Below, piece after piece: positions 28,085 through 34,880 of a stretch of 64,000 bases of DNA. How positions within the stretch are numbered: the stretch's first letter is position 1; each line of letters starts with the position of its first letter. The stretch spans positions 1 to 64,000 of the forward strand of contig CACWJQ010000001.1 in NCBI GenBank assembly GCA_902761225.1, given 5' to 3'. The notes under the pieces were generated by a model. It was given only the letters and a program-made list of their open reading frames with translations. It was not told the DNA's origin and made no database searches. The position numbers were made by a program, and so were the translations under genes. The stretch comes from an uncultured Lachnospiraceae bacterium. GTDB taxonomy: Bacteria; Bacillota; Clostridia; Lachnospirales; Lachnospiraceae.

Positions 28085-28732
28085 ATGAAAAACCAGAAAT
28101 TGAATATCACCACCCTTATCGGAAAGGGTTCCGTTATGGATGGGAACTTCGCCTCGCCCGGCAGCGCCCGTATTGACGGCAAGATCACCGGGAACGTGAA
28201 TGTTGAAGGTGTTCTTGTTCTCGGGATAAGCGGCGCCATAAGAGGTAATGTAAAATGCAGCAGCATCATTATCGGCGGCGAGATAGAAGGTAATATCATT
28301 GCACCCGAAAGAGCTGAGCTTTCGCCTTCTGCAAGGGTTATCGGGGATATCCGTACCGACAGCATAATCATCGATGAAAATGCTGTCTTTCACGGAAAAT
28401 GCGTAATGAACGAGGAGATGCTCACCTCAAGGGATACGGAATCAAACGCATTCAAGTCGATGGAAAAAAAGGATTCCAAAGCAGCTTCGTCTGAGGTTAA
28501 GGATGCCCTCGCAGATGCGGTTGATAATAAGCCCGAACCCGTTACAAATCCCAAGCCTGCAGAGTATGGTCTTGATGATGTGCCCCCTGTGCCGCTTCTC
28601 AATGCGGTTAAGGAGGAGCCTAAGATCGTAACGGATACGGATGATGAGGCTGAAGAGGAAGAGCCGGTGGGAGAGACGGTGGAAGAGACTGCGGAGATTT
28701 CTGAAGAGGACCTTGATTCCGAAGAAAAATAA
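28085..28732 (+). CDS. Bactofilin (polymer-forming cytoskeletal protein)
   Basis: 215 residues. The core at about 8-105 is a right-handed beta-helix pattern of short hydrophobic/glycine repeats (ARIDGKITGNVNVEGVLVLG, IRGNVKCSSIIIGGEIEGN), typical of bactofilins. A long acidic, Pro/Ala-containing tail of about 100 residues ends in Glu/Asp-rich sequence, which is unusual because most bactofilin tails are short. It is the second gene of an operon with the degenerate M23 protein and likely marks a site for envelope proteins. Confidence 0.9.
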   Translation: MKNQKLNITTLIGKGSVMDGNFASPGSARIDGKITGNVNVEGVLVLGISGAIRGNVKCSSIIIGGEIEGNIIAPERAELSPSARVIGDIRTDSIIIDENAVFHGKCVMNEEMLTSRDTESNAFKSMEKKDSKAASSEVKDALADAVDNKPEPVTNPKPAEYGLDDVPPVPLLNAVKEEPKIVTDTDDEAEEEEPVGETVEETAEISEEDLDSEEK

Positions 28733-28746
28733 GATATGAAAATATA

Positions 28747-28777
28747 AGGGGACTGCCCGGAGTGCAGTTCCCTTTTT
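28747..28777 (+). terminator. Terminator of the bactofilin operon
   Basis: Ten-bp stem AGGGGACTGC/GCAGTTCCCT with one G-T pair and a 7-base loop, then five T. Confidence 0.85.
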
Positions 28778-28841
28778 ATATCATGACATCATCATTTTTC
28801 AGGGGAGATATATTTTGCAAAAGTTTTTGATGAGTCACGAT

Positions 28842-28870
28842 TTGAAGTGGTATCATTATCGACGTATAAT
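28842..28870 (+). promoter_or_regulatory. Promoter of the D-lactate dehydrogenase gene
   Basis: TTGAAG, 17-bp spacer, consensus TATAAT. A leader of about 100 bases follows; no Rex-type inverted repeat was found in it. Confidence 0.7.
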
Positions 28871-28974
28871 GATCTTGCAAGATGGTTTCTAAACAGGAAT
28901 AAACCCGGCATCCTTTGCGGCGGAACATTTTTCATGGACCGGAAGGTCCGGGTATTGTGGAAGGAGAGAAGTAA

Positions 28975-29964
28975 ATGAAGATACTTTTTTACGCAGCCAA
29001 GATCTATGATAAGAAGTCCTTTGATCCGGAACTTGAGAACTTTCCCGGAATAGAGATCGATTATATAGATCATGAACTCGAGCCCAGGACAGCTTCACTT
29101 GCCAAGGGTTATGATGCAGTGTGTGCTTTCGTAAGTGCGGATGTGGGCGCACAGACACTTGAGATATTCAAGGAATGTGGTGTTAAGTGTGTGCTTATGA
29201 GATGTGCCGGATTCAACAATGTCGACACTGAGAAGGCCAAGGAACTGGGGATCATGGTAAAGAGAGTTCCCGGTTATTCTCCGGAGTCGGTTGCAGAGCT
29301 GGCAATGGGACTTGCTCTTGCGGTCAACAGAAGACTGTACAAGGCATACAACAAGGTTCGTGAGAATGATTTCACACTGAAAGGACTCCGCGGTGTTAAC
29401 TTCTATGGAAAGACTGCAGGTATAGTTGCAACAGGTAAGATAGGCGCTGCAATGGCAAGGATCTGCAGAGGCTTCGGAATGAGAGTCATCGCATATGATG
29501 TTTATCCCAATCCCACCCTTGCTGACTTTGTTGAGTATGTATCTCTCGACGAACTTCTTGAGCAGAGCGATCTTATCTCGCTTCACTGTCCTCTTATGGA
29601 TTCCACATATCACATGATAAATCTTGAATCCATCAAGAAGATGAAGGACGGAGTCATCCTCATCAATACATCCAGAGGAGGACTTATAGATACCAACGAG
29701 CTCATCGAAGGTATCCGTATGAACAAATTCCTCGGAGTAGGTCTTGATGTGTACGAGGAGGAGACCGGTAATGTATACCAGGACTTCTCGGATGAGATCA
29801 TGGCTCATTCGGTTACCGCAAGGCTTCTTTCCTTCCCCAATGTTATGATCACATCGCATCAGGGCTTCTATACCAAGGAAGCACTCGCTGCCATCGCACA
29901 GACCACGCTTCAGAATCTTGTTGATGCTGAGGCCGGCGTCAGGAATGAGAATGATGTAGCCTGA
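28975..29964 (+). CDS. ldhA: D-lactate dehydrogenase (2-hydroxyacid dehydrogenase family)
   Basis: 329-residue NAD-dependent enzyme reducing pyruvate to D-lactate in fermentation. The catalytic Arg (NTSRGGLIDT), Glu (VYEEETG) and His (TSHQGFYT) are in place, and MRCAGFNNVD with RVPGYSPESVAELA matches the D-LDH branch. The nucleotide-binding motif reads GIVATGKIG, whereas E. coli LdhA has GVIGTGKIG, so the first glycine of GxGxxG is Ala. The gene is monocistronic with a good promoter and a bidirectional terminator. Confidence 0.92.
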   Translation: MKILFYAAKIYDKKSFDPELENFPGIEIDYIDHELEPRTASLAKGYDAVCAFVSADVGAQTLEIFKECGVKCVLMRCAGFNNVDTEKAKELGIMVKRVPGYSPESVAELAMGLALAVNRRLYKAYNKVRENDFTLKGLRGVNFYGKTAGIVATGKIGAAMARICRGFGMRVIAYDVYPNPTLADFVEYVSLDELLEQSDLISLHCPLMDSTYHMINLESIKKMKDGVILINTSRGGLIDTNELIEGIRMNKFLGVGLDVYEEETGNVYQDFSDEIMAHSVTARLLSFPNVMITSHQGFYTKEALAAIAQTTLQNLVDAEAGVRNENDVA

Positions 29965-29993
29965 CATTTTGCAGAGCATATATAGGAGCATCA

Positions 29994-30023
29994 AAAAGCC
30001 GGGTCCTTCGGGATCCGGCTTTT
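29994..30023. terminator. Bidirectional terminator between ldhA and yerC
   Basis: Thirteen-bp stem with a TTCG tetraloop (AAAAGCCGGGTCC/GGATCCGGCTTTT, one G-T pair). A runs on the left and T runs on the right serve the two convergent genes. Confidence 0.9.
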
Positions 30024-30053
30024 GTAATGATCATTTAATTGTTGGAGCCTTTA

Positions 30054-30347
30054 TCAGTCTTCGTCCTTCATTCTTCCAAGTACGATATCATAACCGTCAT
30101 TTCCGTAGGTGAGGCTTCTGTTGACCCTGCTGATGGTGGCGGTGGACGCTCCGGTCTTGGCGGAGATCGCAAGATAGGTCTGTCCCTCCTTGAGCATCTT
30201 GGCAACCTCGAATCTCTGTGACATACTTACAAGCTCTCCTATGGTGCACAGATCCTCAAAAAATGAATAGCATTCTTCAATCGTCTGTAGCTGCAGAATG
30301 CCATTAAAAAGCTGGTCAACGGAATCAGACTTTAATTTATCATTCAT
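30054..30347 (-). CDS. yerC: YerC/YecD family TrpR-related protein
   Basis: 97-residue helix-turn-helix protein of the Trp-repressor superfamily. SMSQRFEVAKMLKEGQTYLAISAKTGASTATISRVNRSL is the family HTH (given here in outline: SQRFEVAKML, then TGASTATISRV). Members in Firmicutes are small dimeric DNA-binding proteins; the ligand and targets are not established. AGGAGAAAG lies before the ATG, and it has its own extended -10 promoter. Confidence 0.9.
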   Translation of the reverse strand: MNDKLKSDSVDQLFNGILQLQTIEECYSFFEDLCTIGELVSMSQRFEVAKMLKEGQTYLAISAKTGASTATISRVNRSLTYGNDGYDIVLGRMKDED

Positions 30348-30417
30348 TATCTTTCTCCTGTGTGGAGTTCGGGGGCTGCAGGCGGCCTACTCCGAATAAT
30401 TACTTTAACAAGTTGAA

Positions 30418-30446
30418 ATTTTAGCACTTTAATGAATGAAAGTAAA
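30418..30446 (-). promoter_or_regulatory. Promoter of yerC
   Basis: On the minus strand TTTACT and the extended -10 TGCTAAAAT are 17 bp apart, directly after the stop of the upstream permease gene. Confidence 0.6.
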
Positions 30447-30449
30447 GTA

Positions 30450-31589
30450 TCAGAAAAACTTCCATTTGCTGAGAAGATATCCTGGTATGACTACGATCAC
30501 GAAGAATATCCAGCTTACGAGGGTAAATACCTTTATGAAGTCTTTACCTTTTCCGGGATATTCCCTGACATAGATACGGTAGTTGATGACAGAGGCAAGA
30601 GATCCTATGAGCGAGCAGAGGCCGGCTGTATCGGCTCCGTATATGAGTCCGGCAAAATTCTCCGTGAAGGGATAGAGTACTATTGATGCGGGAACATTGG
30701 ATATAACCTGGCTTACAAGTATCACGGATATGTATTCATGCCCCGTAACGGTCCTCTGGAGAAATGAACCGATGGCAGGATTTGCGGTTATGGATGATGA
30801 AAAAACGAAGAAGCAGAAGAATGTCACCAGAAGTACATAATCCACGCTCTTTAAAAGATTTCTGTTTACTGCAAGCACTGATATGAGCACGATCAGTACC
30901 GCTGCAGGCCAGAGGGACGTTCTGGATACTATGACAAAAAGTATCATCAGGAAGAGTGCGATATAGGTGATGCGTTTTGCTCTGCCTTCATTATCCCATG
31001 GCTTTAAGTCGAGCTCGAATTCGATCTTCTTTCCTTTTTCCCTTCTGTAGAAGACAAGGATGAATATTATCAGCAGTACCGCAGAGCTGATGCACAGGGG
31101 AGACATGTGGAGAATGAACCTTGCCGCGGAGACTCCGGACCTGTTGAAGAGAAACAGGTTCTGCGGACTTCCGAAGGGCATCAGCAGTGAGCCCCTGATG
31201 GCTGCGATATTTTCCATGGAGATGATTGGAAGAATGCACTCTTCACGTTTTACGCTCTTAAAAAGCAGTATGGTGAGAGGAACAAATATTATCAGTGATA
31301 CATCATTGGTCACAAACATCGATGTGAAAAAAACACCGAAGACAAGAAAGAGGGAAAGGGTGACCATGGTGGTAAGTCCCGAGCCGAGCCTCAGGAGCGG
31401 TCTGAACAGATTCTCCTGCTTGAAGCCCTCAAGTACTGTCAGCATCATGAAAAGTATTCCCAGGGTATGCCAGTCTATCGCGGTAAGCAGTTCCTTTGTG
31501 GGAGGTGTTATGAGCAGCGATATCAGTGCGGCAAGCAGTGATACCGGAAGCATTGGGTCTTTTTTTATGAGCTGTAATAATTTCGTCAT
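30450..31589 (-). CDS. SLC13/ArsB-NhaD superfamily permease
   Basis: 379-residue polytopic protein with roughly ten hydrophobic segments. FVTNDVSLIIFVPLTI and SQVISNVPASIVLYPF are the two re-entrant, Asn-containing hairpins of the ion transporter superfamily (DASS, ArsB and NhaD). It is shorter than typical members at 400-470 residues. The substrate (dicarboxylate, citrate, arsenite or Na+) cannot be told from sequence. It lies alone on the minus strand upstream of yerC, without arsenic or citrate genes beside it. Confidence 0.8.
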   Translation of the reverse strand: MTKLLQLIKKDPMLPVSLLAALISLLITPPTKELLTAIDWHTLGILFMMLTVLEGFKQENLFRPLLRLGSGLTTMVTLSLFLVFGVFFTSMFVTNDVSLIIFVPLTILLFKSVKREECILPIISMENIAAIRGSLLMPFGSPQNLFLFNRSGVSAARFILHMSPLCISSAVLLIIFILVFYRREKGKKIEFELDLKPWDNEGRAKRITYIALFLMILFVIVSRTSLWPAAVLIVLISVLAVNRNLLKSVDYVLLVTFFCFFVFSSSITANPAIGSFLQRTVTGHEYISVILVSQVISNVPASIVLYPFTENFAGLIYGADTAGLCSLIGSLASVINYRIYVREYPGKGKDFIKVFTLVSWIFFVIVVIPGYLLSKWKFF

Positions 31590-31625
31590 CGGTACTATAC
31601 TCCGGGCCTTCTTATTTTCCAGCGG

Positions 31626-31653
31626 ATTATAATATCACATAGCCGAAGTATAA
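31626..31653 (-). promoter_or_regulatory. Promoter of the SLC13-like permease gene
   Basis: On the minus strand TTATAC is followed by TATAAT with a 16-bp spacer, about 37 bp before the ATG. Confidence 0.5.
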
Positions 31654-31725
31654 ACTATACTTTTTATGAAAACTTATGGTGGAGTTTACGGACTTCCGTA
31701 ATTGTGAAGGCGGTTCTTAAATATC

Positions 31726-31754
31726 TTGCCATGTGGTTTTTAAAACTATATAAT
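31726..31754 (+). promoter_or_regulatory. Promoter of the DUF1836 gene
   Basis: TTGCCA, 17-bp spacer, consensus TATAAT; divergent from the permease promoter. Confidence 0.7.
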
Positions 31755-31819
31755 ATCCAGGTAAGCGGATGCTGTGATGTGACACTAAGGTCCGCAATAT
31801 AATCATCACCGGAGTTAAT

Positions 31820-32440
31820 ATGAGTGAAGAATCCTTTCGCAGTACAGTAGAAAGAGCAATAGATAATCTTAAGTCCATCAACACAATATCTCCCGATGAA
31901 CTTCCTGCCATGGAGCTATACATGGACCAGCTGACCACTCTGATGGACAGAAAGCTTTCGGGACTTGTCAGAAAGCCTTCGAAGGATAAGGTTCTTACCA
32001 AGACCATGATCAACAATTATGCGAAGAATCACCTTATCCATCCTCCGCTTAAGAAGAAATATTCAAGAGAGCATATGCTTGAACTGCTCTTTATATTTTA
32101 CTTCAAGTCATTCCTTTCAATAGGTGATATACAGACACTTCTGTCACCTCTTTCCAATGAGACTCTCGGAGAGGACTATTCTGTAGAAAAGCTGTATGCC
32201 GAGATGATCTCAGCAGGCAAGGGCGCAAGAGGAAAGCTTAAGAAGGACCTCGACGAGAAAATGGAGAAGATCGAGAGAGGCTTTACGGATGCTCCGAAAG
32301 ACATGAGAGAGTATCTCAGAAAGTTCGCCTTTATCTGTCAGCTTGGATACGACATATATCTCAAGAAGACCATCATAGAGCATATGATAGACGATATGGC
32401 GGAGGAGCAGTTCCTCAGCGAAGATCCGGATGAAAAATAA
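31820..32440 (+). CDS. DUF1836 domain protein (putative HTH regulator)
   Basis: 206 residues. LTKTMINNYAKNHLIHPPLKKKYSREH and LELLFIFYFKSFLSIGDIQTLL form the DUF1836 core, a MerR-like helix-turn-helix arrangement found in Clostridia and Bacilli. It is probably a DNA-binding regulator with no known target. The C-terminal half is helical and rich in Lys and Glu. It is monocistronic, between its own promoter and terminator. Confidence 0.85.
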   Translation: MSEESFRSTVERAIDNLKSINTISPDELPAMELYMDQLTTLMDRKLSGLVRKPSKDKVLTKTMINNYAKNHLIHPPLKKKYSREHMLELLFIFYFKSFLSIGDIQTLLSPLSNETLGEDYSVEKLYAEMISAGKGARGKLKKDLDEKMEKIERGFTDAPKDMREYLRKFAFICQLGYDIYLKKTIIEHMIDDMAEEQFLSEDPDEK

Positions 32441-32490
32441 ATCCTGATGCGACAGTATGCGTAACTGAAGCAGGAGAATATATGATATTT

Positions 32491-32523
32491 AAGATGCAGC
32501 CTGATGAGGGCTGCATCTTTTTT
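32491..32523 (+). terminator. Terminator of the DUF1836 gene
   Basis: Eleven-bp stem AAGATGCAGCC/GGCTGCATCTT with a 7-base loop, followed by T. Confidence 0.93.
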
Positions 32524-32560
32524 ATCCGGTGATTTACACTTGTATTACACATGGACATTC

Positions 32561-32589
32561 TTGCAAGAACGCAGGTTTTTGTGTATACT
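32561..32589 (+). promoter_or_regulatory. Promoter of the SPFH/zinc-ribbon gene
   Basis: TTGCAA, 17-bp spacer, TATACT; about 85 bases of leader precede the ATG. Confidence 0.7.
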
Positions 32590-32673
32590 TTTATTGTTTG
32601 CGGAGGCTGTGTGAAAACCACGGTCCAAGCATAAATACAGCCATATGAATAATTTTTTAGGAGGGTATGGAAT

Positions 32674-34047
32674 ATGGGTCTTATCAGCGCGGCTTTAGCT
32701 GCAGCAGGCGGAACAATGGCCGATCAGTGGCTTGAGTTTTTCTACTGCGATTCAATGTCTAACGATGTTCTTCTTACCAAGGGACAGGTTAGGACAAACG
32801 GCTCCAGAAATCAGAATACCAAGGGAAATGACAACATCATTTCAAACGGCTCCAAGATAGCAGTCAACGAAGGACAGTGCATGCTGATCGTTGATCAGGG
32901 TCAGGTTGTTGACTTCTGTGCAGAGCCCGGTGAGTTCATTTATGATCAGTCTTCGGAGCCTTCTCTTTTCTACGGAAAGCTGGGTGAGAACATTCTCAAC
33001 ACCTTTAAGACCATAGGCAAGAGGATCGCAATGGGTGGCAACACCGGTAAGGATCAGAGAGTATACTTCATCAATACCAAGGAGATCCTTCAGAACAAGT
33101 GGGGAACCCCTCAGACCGTTCCCTTCAAGATCGTTGATCCCGATCTCGGAATGAAGCTTACCGTCAACATCAAGGCTAACGGTGAGTACTCCTTCAAGAT
33201 CGTCGATCCCCTTCTTTTCTATAAGCATGTATCCGGCAATGTTACCGGCGACTACACCAAGGATAATCTTGCATCCATCATGAAGTCAGAGCTCTGCAGC
33301 GCACTTCAGCCTGCATTTGCCAAGATTTCAGCTCAGCGTATCGAGTACGATCAGCTCGTTGCTCATACCACCGAGCTCTGCAATATCCTTAACGAGGAGC
33401 TTTCCTCTCAGTGGGGAGACCTCAGAGGTATTAACATTGCTTCCATCTCCATCAACTCCGTTAAGGCTAACGAAGAGGATGAGAAGAGACTTAAGGACGC
33501 TCAGGAGAGAGCAGTCTACAGAGATCCCAACATGGGCGCTGCAGCTATGACTCTCGGAACCGTCAATGCTATGGAAGCAGCTGCAAAGAACACCTCCACC
33601 GGCCCCATGATGGCATTCGCAGGAATGAACATGGCAAGCATGATGGGCGGACAGCAGGCAGCAGGCATGTATCAGATGGGTGCTCAGCAGAATATGTACC
33701 AGCAGCCCGCACAGAACATGTATCAGCAGCAGCCTATGCAGGGCGGCGTTATGGCAGGAGCAGCAGCTCCCGTAAACGGCTGGACTTGCTCATGCGGAGC
33801 TACAGGCAACACCGGCAAGTTCTGCGGCGGATGCGGAAAACCCAAGCCTTCAGATGCAGGCTGGACATGCTCATGCGGAACCGTTAACCAGGGTAACTTC
33901 TGCAACAACTGCGGATCCAAGAGACCTGCAGGCGCACCTCTTTACAAGTGCGACAAGTGCGGATTTGAGCCCGAGGATCCTGCTAATCCTCCCAAGTTCT
34001 GCCCTCAGTGCGGAGATCCCTTTGATGCCAATGACATCAAGCAGTAA
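32674..34047 (+). CDS. SPFH domain protein with C-terminal zinc ribbons (YdjI-like)
   Basis: 457 residues. Residues about 1-285 form an SPFH (band 7-like) domain of the YdjI/virion-core type: NEGQCMLIVDQGQVVDFCAEPG, IVDPDLGMKLTVNIKANGEYSFKIVDP and the helical EEDEKRLKDAQERAVY. A Gln/Met/Tyr-rich low-complexity linker follows (MYQQPAQNMYQQQP). Three Cys4 zinc ribbons end the protein: CSCGATGNTGKFCGGCG, CSCGTVNQGNFCNNCG and CDKCG...FCPQCG. There is no transmembrane helix apart from a hydrophobic N-terminal stretch. In Bacillus, YdjI-type SPFH proteins belong to membrane-stress responses; the role here is inferred. RBS TAGGAGGG. Confidence 0.88.
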   Translation: MGLISAALAAAGGTMADQWLEFFYCDSMSNDVLLTKGQVRTNGSRNQNTKGNDNIISNGSKIAVNEGQCMLIVDQGQVVDFCAEPGEFIYDQSSEPSLFYGKLGENILNTFKTIGKRIAMGGNTGKDQRVYFINTKEILQNKWGTPQTVPFKIVDPDLGMKLTVNIKANGEYSFKIVDPLLFYKHVSGNVTGDYTKDNLASIMKSELCSALQPAFAKISAQRIEYDQLVAHTTELCNILNEELSSQWGDLRGINIASISINSVKANEEDEKRLKDAQERAVYRDPNMGAAAMTLGTVNAMEAAAKNTSTGPMMAFAGMNMASMMGGQQAAGMYQMGAQQNMYQQPAQNMYQQQPMQGGVMAGAAAPVNGWTCSCGATGNTGKFCGGCGKPKPSDAGWTCSCGTVNQGNFCNNCGSKRPAGAPLYKCDKCGFEPEDPANPPKFCPQCGDPFDANDIKQ

Positions 34048-34067
34048 TCCATAAACAGGTTATTTTG

Positions 34068-34100
34068 AAGCCCGTCCCCTGCATCGGGGACGGGCTTTTT
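34068..34100 (+). terminator. Terminator between the two zinc-ribbon genes
   Basis: Perfect 12-bp GC-rich stem AAGCCCGTCCCC/GGGGACGGGCTT with a 6-base loop, followed by T. The next ATG is only 13 bases away, so read-through would be needed unless the next gene has a promoter in or before it. Confidence 0.88.
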
Positions 34101-34112
34101 GAAAGGATACCA

Positions 34113-34880
34113 ATGGCTTATATACCGATGATCTTTTCCATCATTTTTCTGCTTCTTTTTGCTGCGGTGATGATCGCCGGAGCTGTGATCTATTTCAAGA
34201 TAAGAAATAAAGCCCGTCAGATATCAATGGACATGTATGGGAATTCCGATCTGTTATCCAATCTTAAGAGGACAGAGCAGGAGTATATGCAGACCCCCAG
34301 GTCCACATCCGACGGTTCATCCATATATGCACCCAAGATCGCAAGGGATTTTCCCGAGTTCAATGTGAGTGAGATGAAGGCAAGAGCCGAGAACTGTCTT
34401 AAGGAATATCTCATGGCTCTGGATACCGGTGATGCCTCCATGCTTCAGGATGGAAACGAAGAGCTCAAGGAAGCGCTTTTCTTAAGGCTTAACGATCTGA
34501 ACCTGCGTGAGATAAAGGAGCATTACGAGGGTATCAAGATTCATAATACCGTGCTCAATACATATAATAAATTCCCCGGAAGATGCGTGGTGAGATTCCA
34601 GTCGGCTGTCCAGTACAAGTTCTGGGCCGAGCAGGAGGGAAAGGTTATAAAGGGAAGTAAGGATTCCCTTGTACAGACCAGATATTCAATGGATCTGTGC
34701 TACATTCAGGATTCGGACAAGATCGAGAATATCGCGGCTGCGGGACATGCCCTTAACTGCCCCAACTGCGGAGGAGCCATATCGAGTCTCGGCATCAAGG
34801 TATGCCCTTATTGCGGATCCCAGGTAACCGAGTTCAATATCAAGGTTTGGAATTTCTGTGCTATTAAGGAGAGTGTCTGA
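34113..34880 (+). CDS. Membrane-anchored protein with C-terminal zinc ribbon, Tim44-like
   Basis: 255 residues. One membrane helix at about 5-27, a short polar linker, then an alpha/beta domain from about 85 (FPEFNVSEMKARAENCLKEYLMALDTGD) that resembles the Tim44/NTF2-like fold; this assignment is tentative. The C terminus has a zinc ribbon, CPNCGG and CPYCGS, 14 residues apart. The ATG at 34113 has GAAAGGA upstream; the TTG at 34065 is inside the terminator stem and is rejected. It overlaps pcrA in a TGATG junction and follows another zinc-ribbon membrane-stress-type protein. Confidence 0.75.
   Translation: MAYIPMIFSIIFLLLFAAVMIAGAVIYFKIRNKARQISMDMYGNSDLLSNLKRTEQEYMQTPRSTSDGSSIYAPKIARDFPEFNVSEMKARAENCLKEYLMALDTGDASMLQDGNEELKEALFLRLNDLNLREIKEHYEGIKIHNTVLNTYNKFPGRCVVRFQSAVQYKFWAEQEGKVIKGSKDSLVQTRYSMDLCYIQDSDKIENIAAAGHALNCPNCGGAISSLGIKVCPYCGSQVTEFNIKVWNFCAIKESV

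Noticed and set aside
28871..28974. Rex (NADH-sensing repressor) site before ldhA
   Set aside because: No TTGTTAA-type inverted repeat with the right spacing was found in the leader or promoter.
34065..34112. Upstream TTG start for the membrane zinc-ribbon protein
   Set aside because: It would place the N terminus in the terminator stem and remove the clean membrane helix at the start; ATG 34113 has a ribosome site.
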